Below, in pieces: positions 17,278 through 26,196 of a stretch of DNA of 64,000 nucleotides. Each line of letters starts with the position of its first letter. Position 1 is the first letter of the stretch. Source of the stretch: Alphaproteobacteria bacterium (GTDB lineage Bacteria; Pseudomonadota; Alphaproteobacteria; Rhodobacterales; Rhodobacteraceae); the NCBI GenBank assembly GCA_009908505.1, contig JAAAPD010000005.1:1-64000 (forward strand), written 5' to 3'. A program made the translations under genes and the position numbers. Under the pieces are notes generated by a model. That model was not told where the DNA came from. It worked only from the letters and a program-made list of their open reading frames with translations, and did not search any database.

Positions 17278-18176
17278 GTGACTGGATCCTCTCCATCGCC
17301 GGAACGCCACAGGGGGCGCTCTGGGCGTCGGTGCTGGCCCTGGTCTCGGCCATCGCCCATGCCGGTTTCGGCGCCTTGCAGAAGGGCCGCCATGACCCCT
17401 GGATGATCCGGGGGGCCATCGACGGCTGGCTGGTGGTGATCTCGGCGCCCGTCGCGCTGTTTCTGGTGCCCTGGCCCACGCCGCAGACCTTCGCAATCCT
17501 GGCCGGGGCGCTGGGCATTCACTTCGCATACAAGCTAAGTGTCGCGCTGGCCTATGAACGCGCCGCCTTCACGGTGGTCTACCCGATGATCCGGGGCACT
17601 GGCCCGCTGGTCACGGTGATCGCGGCCAGCCTGCTGTTCGAGGAATTGTTCACGCCCATGCAGTGGCTGGGCGTGGCCTGCCTTTCGGGGGGCATGGCGC
17701 TGTTGGCGCTGCGCAACATGGCCGCTGATGCGGTCGACCCCGAGGGCGTGCGGCGCGGCTTGGTCTTCGCGCTGATCGGCGGGCTGCTGGTTGCGCTTTA
17801 TACCGTCTACGACGCATGGGGCATCCGGCAATCGGCGGACCCGTTCACCTTCTTGGCCTGGTTCTTCTTCATCACCGCGCTGGACTTCCCGGTCTTGGCC
17901 TGGATTCGCTATCGCCGCCTTGGCGCGCCGGGCGGGGTCGCATCGCTTTTGCGCCGCGGCCTTGCGGGGGCGCTGATCGCCTGGGTCAGCTTCGGTGGCG
18001 TCATGCTGGCCACGCGGCTGGACAAGGTGGGCGAGGCGGCTGTGCTGCGCGAAACCTCGACGGTCTGGGCGGCGCTGATCGGCTGGTTCATCTTGGGCGA
18101 GACCGTGGGACCGCGCCGCCTTTTGTTGATGGGATTGATCGCTTTGGGGGCTGTCATCGTGGAATTCGGAGGGTAA
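17274..18176 (+). CDS. EamA/DMT-family membrane transporter
   Basis: This 300-residue protein has ten predicted hydrophobic segments in two EamA halves (first half ending with SGGMALLALRN, second with GWFILGETVGPRRLLLMGLIALGAVIVEF). The start is GTG 17274, overlapping the stop of the upstream gene (GTGA). Drug/metabolite transporters of this type usually export amino acids or related metabolites. The substrate cannot be told from sequence. It precedes yciB by nine bases. Confidence 0.87.
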   Translation: MSDWILSIAGTPQGALWASVLALVSAIAHAGFGALQKGRHDPWMIRGAIDGWLVVISAPVALFLVPWPTPQTFAILAGALGIHFAYKLSVALAYERAAFTVVYPMIRGTGPLVTVIAASLLFEELFTPMQWLGVACLSGGMALLALRNMAADAVDPEGVRRGLVFALIGGLLVALYTVYDAWGIRQSADPFTFLAWFFFITALDFPVLAWIRYRRLGAPGGVASLLRRGLAGALIAWVSFGGVMLATRLDKVGEAAVLRETSTVWAALIGWFILGETVGPRRLLLMGLIALGAVIVEFGG

Positions 18177-18185
18177 GAGGGGGCC

Positions 18186-18791
18186 ATGGCGGAAAAACAG
18201 ATAAAACCCTGGGTGAAACAGCTTCTGGAACTGGGGCCGACGCTGGCCTTTTTCCTGCTCTACCTGCGCATCAAGGATGACAGTTTCACCTATGGTGGGA
18301 CCGAGTATTCCGGTTTCATCGTCGCCACGGTGGCCTTCGTGCCGATCCTTCTGGTGGCGATGTCTGTGCTCTGGCACCTGACTGGCAAGCTTAGCCGGAT
18401 GCAGATATTCACCGCCCTGATGGTGATCTTCTTCGGGGCGCTCACCGCCTGGTTCAACGACGAGCGCTTCTTCAAGATGAAGACCTCGATCGTCTATGGC
18501 ACTTTCGCGGGGCTTCTGGGGATCGGTCTTTTGCGCGGGCGCAGCTACCTGGAATTCGTCATGGGGGAATTCCTGCCCATGGAACACGACGGGTGGATGA
18601 TCCTGACCCGGCGGCTCTGCGGGCTGTTCGTGGGGCTGGCCGTGGCCAACGAGATCATCTGGCGCACCATGTCCGACACCACCTGGGTGACGATCGAGAC
18701 ATTCGGCTTTCCGATCGTGCTGTTCTTGTTCCTGTGGATGCAGATCGTCGGGCTGCAACGCTACCTGATCGAGGACAAGGAAGAGGGCTGA
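18186..18791 (+). CDS. yciB: Inner-membrane-spanning protein YciB (septation protein A family)
   Basis: This 201-residue protein matches the YciB/IspZ family in length and pattern. It starts KPWVKQLLELGPTLAFFLLY, carries GTFAGLLGIGLLRGRSYLE in the middle, and has a conserved NEIIWR near residue 160 with about five membrane segments. Enterobacterial YciB interacts with cell-elongation and division machinery and affects envelope integrity. It is probably the last gene of the ftsY-led run. It converges on an alpha/beta hydrolase with four bases between stops. Confidence 0.93.
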   Translation: MAEKQIKPWVKQLLELGPTLAFFLLYLRIKDDSFTYGGTEYSGFIVATVAFVPILLVAMSVLWHLTGKLSRMQIFTALMVIFFGALTAWFNDERFFKMKTSIVYGTFAGLLGIGLLRGRSYLEFVMGEFLPMEHDGWMILTRRLCGLFVGLAVANEIIWRTMSDTTWVTIETFGFPIVLFLFLWMQIVGLQRYLIEDKEEG

Positions 18792-18795
18792 GGCC

Positions 18796-19665
18796 TCAGG
18801 GCGCGCCCCTGACCCATGGCGTTGTGAATGTCGGTGGCCGGGTCGCGGGGGCCAGCCGGGACCGCAGAACCGGCAGGGGCGTGCGATGCGGCTGCATCAG
18901 CAGCGCCCGGTAGAACCCGAAAACGCCGGGCCGCAGGTAGCCCGACCAATGACAGATCGGCGCCCTGGGCGGCGCGATGCGGTGGCCGAGCCGCCGCAGC
19001 GTGGTAAGCACCGGTGCCCGGTCCAGCCGCACGTCCAGCCAGTTCTCGGCGTCCAGCCCGCCCGCCACGGTCGGCCCGCCCAGCGGCGCGGCCAGCCTCA
19101 GAAGCACATCGAACAGGAGGTTCTCGCGCCCGGTGATGTTGATGACCTCGGCCCGCGCCCCGGCCGGTGCGGCCAACAGGGCGCGGGTTTCGCGCCGGAA
19201 CAGCGCGGCAGAGATCAGGATCAGGCGGCCGACATCGCCGGCGGCCAGATGGCGCAGCGACAGCATCGCGACCCTGGCGCCCAGTGAATGGCCGATCAGG
19301 TGCAGGGGACGCTCGGGGTCCAGCCGCCGAACGGCGCCGACAAGCCGGGCAAGGTCGGCGGCGGCCAGGTCGGCACGGGCCAGGGCATCCCAGATATGCC
19401 CACGCGCCGGCCAGCCATAGGCCACCGCCAGCCCTGCATCGCCCTGCAGCCCGAGATGGCGCGGCCAGCTGACAGCCTTCCAGCAGTCGCGCCGCGGCTC
19501 AAGGCTCAGGATATGGCGGTGGGGGCTGGTCTCGTGGCGCTCGGGCGAGAACCGGAACCCGTGCAGCATGATGACCACCGGCGCGTTCGGGGGCAGGCCC
19601 GCCATAGCCGCGCCAAGGGTCGCGTCATCGGGGTGATCGCCCATGTTGACCGGCAGAAGTGTCAT
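18796..19665 (-). CDS. Alpha/beta hydrolase fold protein
   Basis: This 289-residue protein has an oxyanion-side motif VVIMLHGFRFSP near residue 30 and a nucleophile elbow IGHSLGARV near residue 124. It is related to DUF900-like or esterase/lipase hydrolases. No signal peptide is visible, so it is likely cytoplasmic. The catalytic acid and histidine are not obvious. The ATG at 19665 gives the full N-terminal strand. Substrate unknown. Confidence 0.75.
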   Translation of the reverse strand: MTLLPVNMGDHPDDATLGAAMAGLPPNAPVVIMLHGFRFSPERHETSPHRHILSLEPRRDCWKAVSWPRHLGLQGDAGLAVAYGWPARGHIWDALARADLAAADLARLVGAVRRLDPERPLHLIGHSLGARVAMLSLRHLAAGDVGRLILISAALFRRETRALLAAPAGARAEVINITGRENLLFDVLLRLAAPLGGPTVAGGLDAENWLDVRLDRAPVLTTLRRLGHRIAPPRAPICHWSGYLRPGVFGFYRALLMQPHRTPLPVLRSRLAPATRPPTFTTPWVRGAP

Positions 19666-19758
19666 CGCCTTCCCTCAACATCTTGGGGGTGATATGCGGG
19701 CCAACCGCTACGGCTGCGTGACGCTCCTATGATGTTTCGATGACAGCGCGCTGCGGGA

Positions 19759-19786
19759 TTGACGCGGGGCGACCCTTGGCCTAAGC
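19759..19786 (+). promoter_or_regulatory. Candidate metZ promoter
   Basis: TTGACG at 19759-19764 matches a -35 element. A weak CTAAGC/TAAGCC lies 16-17 bases downstream. Transcription would start near 19793, exactly at the 5' edge of the SAM-II aptamer, which supports the call despite the poor -10. Confidence 0.45.
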
Positions 19787-19794
19787 CATGCGCC

Positions 19795-19845
19795 AGTGGC
19801 GATTTGTTACCGGATTGCGGGCCACTTAAAACATGCCGCTAAAAG
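19795..19845 (+). promoter_or_regulatory. SAM-II riboswitch (metA-type) upstream of metZ
   Basis: The sequence fits the SAM-II pseudoknot class. Stem P1 is AGTGGC (19795-19800) with GCCACT (19821-19826). The conserved GATTTGTTACC loop is followed by GATTGCGG, whose GCGG (19817-19820) can pair with CCGC (19836-19839) to form the pseudoknot. The conserved CACTTAAAA and GCTAAAAGG segments are present. SAM binding is known to turn off methionine genes in alphaproteobacteria, and the next gene is metZ. Confidence 0.92.
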
Positions 19846-19861
19846 GTCGAAGGGATGTTCG

Positions 19862-19894
19862 CCCCGATACCTTTCTCCGGTGTCGGGGTTTTTT
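19862..19894 (+). terminator. Intrinsic terminator between SAM-II aptamer and metZ
   Basis: A ten-base-pair stem, CCCCGATACC (19862-19871) with GGTGTCGGGG (19879-19888) including one T-G pair, has a seven-base loop and is followed by six T residues. It lies 17 bases after the aptamer and 20 bases before the metZ start, ideal for transcription attenuation by the riboswitch. Confidence 0.85.
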
Positions 19895-19914
19895 CATGCC
19901 TGAAGGAGGGCGCT

Positions 19915-21093
19915 ATGGACAAGTGGAGGCGGCGCACGCGGGCGGTGCATGCAGGCACCCGTCGCAGCCGGTATGGCGAGGTCAGCGAGGCGGTCTTCCT
20001 GACCCAGGGCTTCGTCTATGACAGTGCCGAGGCCGCCGAGGCCAGGTTCGAGGCCGCGGGAGAGGACGAATTCATCTATGCCCGCTACGGCAATCCCACC
20101 GTACGCATGTTCGAGGACCGGATCGCCGACCAGCTGGGCTACGAGGATGCCTTCGCCTGCAACAGCGGCATGGCGGCGGTCAGCGGTGCGTTGACCGCGC
20201 TTCTCCAGGCGGGCGATCACGTCGTGTCCTCGCGGGCGCTGTTCGGGTCGTGCCTTTACGTGCTCGAAGATATCCTTGCGCGCTTCGGTGTCGAAATCAC
20301 CCTGGTCGACGGCACCGACAATGCCGCCTGGGAGGCCGCCATTCGCCCCGACACCCGGCTGGTCTTCTTCGAAAGCATCTCGAACCCGACACTGGAAGTC
20401 GTGGACATGGCGCAGGTCGTGCGCCTGGCCCATGCCCGGGGCGCGCTGGTGCTGGCCGACGATGCCATGGCCACGCTGGTCTATTCCTACGCGCGCGAAT
20501 GCGGGGCCGATATCGCCATCATCTCGACCACCAAGCATGTGGACGGGCAGGGGCGGATGCTGGGCGGGGCCATCTGCGGCAGCCGCGACCTGATCCGCGG
20601 CCCGATCGAGACCTACATGAAACACACCGGAGGGGCGATGAACCCGTTCACCGCCTGGACCCATCTCAAGGCGCTGGAAACGCTGGACCTGCGGGTGCGC
20701 GCCCAGGCCGAGGGCGCGGCGCGCCTGGCCGAGGCGCTGGCGGATCATCCCGCCGTTTCCAAGTTGCGCTATCCGACCCATGATGCGCATCCGCAACATG
20801 CGCTGGCCCGGTCGCTGACCGCGTCGGGCGGCACCGTGCTGGCCTTCGAGGTCAGGGGCGGCAAGCCGGCCTGTTTTCGGGTGCTCAACGCGCTGGAAAT
20901 CATAAAGATTTCCAACAATTTCGCCGATGCGAAATCCATCGCCACCCATCCCGCGACCACCACGCACCAGCGCCTGCCGCAGGATCAGAAGGATGCGCTG
21001 GGCATCAGCGACGGGCTGGTGCGGCTGTCGGTCGGGCTGGAAGACCCCGAGGACCTGATCGCCGACCTGACGGCGGCGCTGGGGGCGGCCTGA
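19915..21093 (+). CDS. metZ: O-succinylhomoserine sulfhydrylase
   Basis: This 392-residue PLP enzyme of the Cys/Met metabolism family has YARYGNPTVRMFEDRIA near the N-terminus. The PLP-lysine motif STTKHVDGQGR (Lys207) and late SVGLEDPEDLIADL are also present. It makes homocysteine from O-succinylhomoserine and sulphide. The ATG at 19915 is preceded by AAGGAGG (19903-19909); the frame is open upstream through the riboswitch but that part is not coding. Expression is expected to fall when SAM is high. Confidence 0.93.
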   Translation: MDKWRRRTRAVHAGTRRSRYGEVSEAVFLTQGFVYDSAEAAEARFEAAGEDEFIYARYGNPTVRMFEDRIADQLGYEDAFACNSGMAAVSGALTALLQAGDHVVSSRALFGSCLYVLEDILARFGVEITLVDGTDNAAWEAAIRPDTRLVFFESISNPTLEVVDMAQVVRLAHARGALVLADDAMATLVYSYARECGADIAIISTTKHVDGQGRMLGGAICGSRDLIRGPIETYMKHTGGAMNPFTAWTHLKALETLDLRVRAQAEGAARLAEALADHPAVSKLRYPTHDAHPQHALARSLTASGGTVLAFEVRGGKPACFRVLNALEIIKISNNFADAKSIATHPATTTHQRLPQDQKDALGISDGLVRLSVGLEDPEDLIADLTAALGAA

Positions 21094-21599
21094 TGTGGGT
21101 TCGCGACGCCCGGGCCGAGGATGTCGGCGCGCTGGCCGAGATATTCTGGCGCGCGGTGCGCGAGGGGGCCGCACCCTGCTATTCGGATGCCGAACGCGCG
21201 GCCTGGGCGCCGGACCGGCCGGATGCAGCGGCCTGGGCGCGGCGCCTGGACGGGCTGCAAACCGTTGTCGCCGAGGAGGGGTGCCCGCGCGGGTTCATGT
21301 CGCTGCGCGCCGATGACGGGTATCTCGACCTCGCGTTCGTCGATCCCGAGTGGCGCGGTCGCGGCGTGGCCGACCGGCTTTATGCCGTTCTGGAGGGGCG
21401 CGCACGGGCCCGTCGCTTGCCGCGTCTGACGACCCATGCAAGCCGGATGGCGCGCGGATTCTTCCTGCGCCATGACTGGTTGGTGATGTCCGCGCAGACC
21501 GTGCAGCGCGGCGCCGTGCCACTGGCGCGGTTTGAAATGGAAAAATGGCTGGTGCCGGCCAGCGACGCATTTCAAGGCGATGCCGCCGGAATCGGATGA
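21093..21599 (+). CDS. GNAT-family N-acetyltransferase
   Basis: This 168-residue acetyltransferase has the acetyl-CoA-binding motif A region LDLAFVDPEWRGRGVADRLYAVLE and a LTTHASRMARGFFLRHDWL segment seen in PhnO/YafP-like GNATs. It overlaps the metZ stop by one base (TGATG), so it is translated with metZ and probably shares its riboswitch control. The acceptor amine is unknown. Confidence 0.85.
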   Translation: MWVRDARAEDVGALAEIFWRAVREGAAPCYSDAERAAWAPDRPDAAAWARRLDGLQTVVAEEGCPRGFMSLRADDGYLDLAFVDPEWRGRGVADRLYAVLEGRARARRLPRLTTHASRMARGFFLRHDWLVMSAQTVQRGAVPLARFEMEKWLVPASDAFQGDAAGIG

Positions 21600-21700
21600 T
21601 CCGGACAGCGAACGCCAGCGTATTGTTCACGTAGACATTGGACAAGCAAGCAGGTCAGACCTATCTCTGGTGTCTGCGAGATTGCATTGAGGGAAGCGAT

Positions 21701-22804
21701 ATGAATCTGCACTCCAAGGACCTGGCCCGCGACCTGACCCGCGAAGAGGCTGAAGAGGCGCTCAGCCTGCTGCGCCGCTGGGCAGAAGGTGCCACGGATG
21801 AAGAAGTCGCACAGCTCGATCCGCTGGTGTCGCGGCTGATCCCCGGACGCGAAGTGTCGAATTACCCTGCGCTGGCGCGCGCCTACCCGGAAGAATTCCG
21901 CGTGGACGAGGCCTACAAGGCCTCGATGCCCGACCTTCAGAACGGCCCGTCCAGCCTGATCCGCGGCGCGCGGCGGGCGATCCAGCACGTGGGCATTTCC
22001 AATTTCCGCCTGCCGATCCGGTTTCACACCCGGGACAATGGCGACCTGACACTGGAAACCAGCGTGACCGGCACCGTCAGCCTTGAGGCGGAGAAGAAGG
22101 GCATCAACATGTCCCGGATCATGCGCAGCTTCTACGAGCATGCCGAGGAGACGTTTTCCTTCGAGGTCGTGGAACGGGCGCTGGATGCCTACAAGTCTGA
22201 CCTCGAAAGCTTCGATGCGCGCATCGAGATGCGGTTTTCCTTCCCCGCCAAGGTCCGCTCGCTGCGCTCGGGGCTGGACGGGTTCCAGTATTACGATATT
22301 GCGCTGGAAGTGGTGGAAACCGACGGCGTGCGCCGCCGGATGATGCACCTGGATTACGTCTACTCGTCGACCTGTCCCTGTTCTCTGGAACTGTCGGAAC
22401 ATGCCAGGCAGTTCCGCAGCCAGCTGGCGACGCCGCATTCGCAGCGCTCGGTGGCGCGCCTGTCGGTCGAGATGGACGCCGGTGCCCCCTGCCTGTGGTT
22501 CGAGGACCTGATCGACATTTGCCGCACCGCGGTGCCCACCGAAACCCAGGTCATGGTCAAGCGCGAGGACGAACAGGCCTTCGCCGAGTTGAACGCCGCC
22601 AACCCGATCTTCGTCGAGGATGCCGCGCGCCTGTTCGCCGAAGGGCTGCAGGCCGATCCGCGGATCGGCGATTTCCGCGTCATCGCCAGCCACCAGGAAA
22701 GCCTGCATTCCCACGACGCGGTCAGCGTTCTGACCGAAGGCCCCACCTTCGAGGCTGAAAGCCTTGACCCGAAACTGTTTTCCACTTTGATCCACGTGGG
22801 CTAG
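21701..22804 (+). CDS. folE2: GTP cyclohydrolase IB (FolE2)
   Basis: This 367-residue type IB GTP cyclohydrolase has VGISNFRLPIRF, the metal/active-site cysteine motif STCPCSLELSEHA near residue 229, and the ASHQESLHSHDAV signature near the C-terminus. It opens GTP to dihydroneopterin triphosphate, the first step of folate or queuosine synthesis. Type IB enzymes can use Mn rather than Zn. The ATG at 21701 follows a GAGGGA. folB and folP lie 12 kb away in this window. Confidence 0.94.
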   Translation: MNLHSKDLARDLTREEAEEALSLLRRWAEGATDEEVAQLDPLVSRLIPGREVSNYPALARAYPEEFRVDEAYKASMPDLQNGPSSLIRGARRAIQHVGISNFRLPIRFHTRDNGDLTLETSVTGTVSLEAEKKGINMSRIMRSFYEHAEETFSFEVVERALDAYKSDLESFDARIEMRFSFPAKVRSLRSGLDGFQYYDIALEVVETDGVRRRMMHLDYVYSSTCPCSLELSEHARQFRSQLATPHSQRSVARLSVEMDAGAPCLWFEDLIDICRTAVPTETQVMVKREDEQAFAELNAANPIFVEDAARLFAEGLQADPRIGDFRVIASHQESLHSHDAVSVLTEGPTFEAESLDPKLFSTLIHVG

Positions 22805-22865
22805 GCGGCGGCGCGGCAGCGCTTGCGCTTGACTATCGGGGCCGGTCGGGCCAACGCTTTGGCCC

Positions 22866-24317
22866 ATGTTCGACCTGCGCCCTGTGGGATATGTCATCGG
22901 CCTCCTCGTGGCGGCGCTGGGCCTGACGATGTTCGCGCCGCTGCTGGCCGATCTCGTGGCCGGCAACGGCTATTGGCCCGTCTTTCTGGAAAGCGGCGTC
23001 CTGACCGTGATGGTGGGCGGGCTGGTGGCACTGGCCTGTTCCAGTGGCGTGGCGTCCGGGCTGACCATTCGCCAGACCTTTCTGCTGACAACGCTGGTCT
23101 GGCTGACCCTGCCGCTGTTCGGGTCGATCCCCTTTCTTCTGGCCATAGACGGGCTGTCCTTCACCGATGCCTTCTTCGAGGCGATGTCGGGCCTGACCAC
23201 GACCGGGTCCACCGTGCTGAGCCGGATCGAGACCCTGCCCGAGGGCATCAAGCTGTGGCGCGGCATCATGCAATGGCTGGGCGGGATCGGGATCATCGTC
23301 GTGGCCATGGTGTTCCTGCCCGAACTGAAGGTCGGCGGGATGCAGATCTTCCGTTCGGAAGGGTTCGACACGATGGGCAAGATCCTGCCCCGGGCGACCG
23401 AGATTTCCAGCTCGATCTCGGTGATCTACGTGTCGCTCACGCTGGCCTGCGCGCTGCTTTATTCGGCGGCCGGCATGAACAGTTTCGACGCGATCATCCA
23501 CGCCATGACCACCATCGCGACAGGCGGATTCGCCAATTACGACAGGTCCTTCGGGGGGTTCGGGCCGGGGGTGGAATATACCAGTGCGCTCTTCATGCTG
23601 TTGGCTGCGCTGCCCTTCGTGCGCTACGTGCAGCTGATCTCGGGCGGCGGCGCGCAGCCATTGTTCCGTGACAGCCAGATCCGCGCCTTTTTCGCCATCG
23701 CCGCCGGGCTGGTGCTGGTGCTCGCCCTCTGGAACTGGGCGCTGAGCCGCGAGTTGACCGAAACCGCCTTTCGCAAGTCGCTGTTCAACGTGGTGTCGAT
23801 CCTGACCGGGACCGGCTATGCCAGCGCCGACTACATGCAATGGGGGCCGTTCGCGGTCACGATGTTCTTCTTCATCGGACTGATCGGGGGCTGCGCGGGG
23901 TCCACCGCCTGTTCGGTCAAGGTGTTTCGCTACCAGTTGCTGTTTTCCGCCGTAAAGGCCCAGATCCGCCGCATCCACAGCCCGCACGGGGTGTTCTCCG
24001 TGCGCTACCAGGGCCGGCCAGTCAGCGAGGATGCCCTGAGTTCCGTCATGGCCTTCTTCGTTGCCTTCATGGTCGCGATCGGCGTCACCGGGGTGATATT
24101 GGGCATGACCGGCCTCGATTTCATCACCAGCGTCAGCGGCGCGGCCACGGCCATCGCCAATGTGGGGCCCGGCCTGGGAAACGAGATCGGACCGGCGGGC
24201 AATTTCGCCGGGCTGAACGATACGGCGAAATGGATATTGTCCATCGCCATGCTGGTGGGGCGGCTTGAAATCATGGCCGTTCTGACCATCCTGACCTGGC
24301 ATTTCTGGAGGGCCTGA
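22866..24317 (+). CDS. TrkH-family potassium uptake channel subunit
   Basis: This 483-residue membrane protein has the repeated selectivity-filter half-motifs of the Trk/Ktr superfamily (MSGLTTTGSTVL near residue 110, TIATGGFANYD near 218, LTGTGYASADY near 318 and SAAATAIANVGPG near 428). It imports K+ across the inner membrane with a TrkA-type cytoplasmic subunit that is not adjacent here. Its stop shares one base with the next ATG. Confidence 0.93.
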   Translation: MFDLRPVGYVIGLLVAALGLTMFAPLLADLVAGNGYWPVFLESGVLTVMVGGLVALACSSGVASGLTIRQTFLLTTLVWLTLPLFGSIPFLLAIDGLSFTDAFFEAMSGLTTTGSTVLSRIETLPEGIKLWRGIMQWLGGIGIIVVAMVFLPELKVGGMQIFRSEGFDTMGKILPRATEISSSISVIYVSLTLACALLYSAAGMNSFDAIIHAMTTIATGGFANYDRSFGGFGPGVEYTSALFMLLAALPFVRYVQLISGGGAQPLFRDSQIRAFFAIAAGLVLVLALWNWALSRELTETAFRKSLFNVVSILTGTGYASADYMQWGPFAVTMFFFIGLIGGCAGSTACSVKVFRYQLLFSAVKAQIRRIHSPHGVFSVRYQGRPVSEDALSSVMAFFVAFMVAIGVTGVILGMTGLDFITSVSGAATAIANVGPGLGNEIGPAGNFAGLNDTAKWILSIAMLVGRLEIMAVLTILTWHFWRA

Positions 24318-25882
24318 TGAACCGACCGCTCGGCGCGCAAATCTCGCACATGCTGAAGGATCGCGGGGTCGAGGTGATCTTCGGCATTCCCGGTGTTCAC
24401 AACCAGGAACTCTACCGAGGCATCGAAGAGGCCGGGATCACCCATGTGCTGGCCCGCCACGAACAGGGGGCGGGGTTCATGGCCGATGGCTATGCGCGGG
24501 CCACGGGCAAACCCGGAGTGGCCTATGTCATCACGGGGCCGGGCCTGTGCAACATCATGACGCCGATGGGACAGGCCTATTCGGACAGTGTGCCGATGCT
24601 GGTGATTTCCTCCTGCCTTGATGAGACAGCCGCCACGCGCGGGCAGCTACACCAGATGCTGGACCAGCGCGCCGCGGCCGATACGGTTTGCGAATGGTCC
24701 GAAGAGGCCCGCACAGCCGAAGCCGCCTATGCCCTGATCGACCGTGCGTTGATCGAGATGGCCAGCGAGCGGCCCCGGCCCCGGCATATCCAGATCCCGA
24801 TCTCGGTGCTGGAAGCTTCGGCGCCGCCCCCCGGACCGCGCCTTGCCGTGGCCTCGGAAAGGTCGGATAACCCCATGCCGGCGGTGATCGAGGCCATCCT
24901 CGGCGCGAAACGACCGCTCTTCATTCTCGGCGGTGGCGCGAGTGGATGTGGCTATCAGGCGCGCGATGCGGTGCGAGCGCTGGGTGCGGCCTCATTCGAA
25001 ACCTATGCCGGGCGCGGAATCATCGGTGCCTATGCGCTGAACTACCGAAGCTACCTCGCCCGGCCCGAGGCGCAGAGCGTCCTCGAACAGGCCGATGTCG
25101 TGGTGATGGTGGGCAGTGAACTGAGCCATTCCGATCTGTTGCGCGACGATGCCGGTATTCGCGGGCGTTTGATCCAGGTGGATATCGACCCCGGCGCGTT
25201 TCTACCCGATTGCGAATGGCCGGTTTTGTCGCGGGCGTCGGATTTTTTCGACGCGCTGTTGGCGGCACTGGAGGGCCACGTGCCCGCGACAGACTGGACA
25301 CCGGCAGAGGTCAAATCCGCCAAGGCCCGCTGGCGCGGCCAGGTGGATGCGGAAACGCCGCATGTTCTGCCCGTGATGGACGCGCTGCGCGCCTGCCTGC
25401 CCGATCTGACCTCGATCTATTCGGACATGACCCAGTTTGCCTACGTCGCGCTGGAAAGTTGGCCGATGGAACGGCCCGGTTTCTGGCACCACCCGTCGGG
25501 CTTCGGCACGCTGGGCTATTCCTTGCCGGCCGCCATTGGTGGCGCCATGGCGCGACCTGACAAGCCGACCTGCTGCATCATCGGGGATTACGGCATACAA
25601 TACACCATTGCCGAGCTGGGCACAGCGGTGGAACAGGGGCTGCCGCTACCGATCCTGCTGTGGGACAACGGCAAGCTGGGTGCGATCGAGGACAGCATGA
25701 TCGCCGCCCAGATCGCCCCCAACGCGGTTATCCAGCGCAACCCCGACTTTCTGGCCCTGGCGCGGGCCTACGGGGCCGGGGCGGTGCAGCCTGACAGCCT
25801 GGCGGCCCTGCAAGAGGCGGTCACGGCGGCGTGCACGGCAGATGGGCCGACCCTGATCCGCATGACGCCGGGGCTGGCCTGA
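24317..25882 (+). CDS. Thiamine-diphosphate-dependent enzyme, acetolactate-synthase-like (possible 2-oxo acid decarboxylase)
   Basis: This 521-residue three-domain ThDP enzyme has the N-terminal catalytic Glu in LARHEQGAGFMADGYAR, a central FAD/DHS-like domain, and the C-terminal ThDP domain with GTLGYSLPAAIG and GDYGIQYTIAEL...LLWDN. The usual GDG is GDY here, as in some members of this family. The whole pattern resembles 5-guanidino-2-oxopentanoate decarboxylase-like (AruI-type) proteins. Acetolactate synthase proper is less likely because no small subunit is present. Expect ThDP and Mg2+ cofactors in the cytoplasm. Confidence 0.85.
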   Translation: MNRPLGAQISHMLKDRGVEVIFGIPGVHNQELYRGIEEAGITHVLARHEQGAGFMADGYARATGKPGVAYVITGPGLCNIMTPMGQAYSDSVPMLVISSCLDETAATRGQLHQMLDQRAAADTVCEWSEEARTAEAAYALIDRALIEMASERPRPRHIQIPISVLEASAPPPGPRLAVASERSDNPMPAVIEAILGAKRPLFILGGGASGCGYQARDAVRALGAASFETYAGRGIIGAYALNYRSYLARPEAQSVLEQADVVVMVGSELSHSDLLRDDAGIRGRLIQVDIDPGAFLPDCEWPVLSRASDFFDALLAALEGHVPATDWTPAEVKSAKARWRGQVDAETPHVLPVMDALRACLPDLTSIYSDMTQFAYVALESWPMERPGFWHHPSGFGTLGYSLPAAIGGAMARPDKPTCCIIGDYGIQYTIAELGTAVEQGLPLPILLWDNGKLGAIEDSMIAAQIAPNAVIQRNPDFLALARAYGAGAVQPDSLAALQEAVTAACTADGPTLIRMTPGLA

Positions 25883-26196
25883 TGGACCATCCGCTGATCG
25901 ACCTTGTGAACCAGCGCATCCGCGAGGCCGAGGAGGCGGGCGAATTCGACAGCCTGCCCGGCGCCGGACAGCCCTTGCCCGCCTGCGCCGACCCGGAAAA
26001 CGCGTTGCTCAACCGGCTGGTCAAGGAAAACGGCGGGGTGCCGGAATTCGTGTCGCTCTCGCGCGAGATGGAAAAGCTGCGCGACGAGTTGAACGCCACC
26101 ACCGACCGCACCGCGCGGCGGGACATCCTCAAGGACATGTCGATGATGGAGGCGCGGATCGAGATCGCCCGCAAGTCCTGGGCGCGGTCGCGATGA
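25882..26196 (+). CDS. DUF1992 (DnaJ-homologue subfamily C member 28-like) protein
   Basis: This 104-residue protein starts MDHPLIDLVNQRIREAEEAGEF and continues SLPGAGQPL, the signature of DUF1992. The rest is helical with no J domain. It overlaps the ThDP-enzyme stop by one base and the following methyltransferase start by four bases (ATGA), so it is part of a coupled run. Molecular role unknown; a chaperone link is only by family name. Confidence 0.88.
   Translation: MDHPLIDLVNQRIREAEEAGEFDSLPGAGQPLPACADPENALLNRLVKENGGVPEFVSLSREMEKLRDELNATTDRTARRDILKDMSMMEARIEIARKSWARSR

Noticed and set aside
24317-25882. ThDP enzyme as a standard acetolactate synthase large subunit
   Set aside because: No small subunit is adjacent, the GDG cofactor motif reads GDY, and the overall motif set fits 2-oxo acid decarboxylase-like members better.
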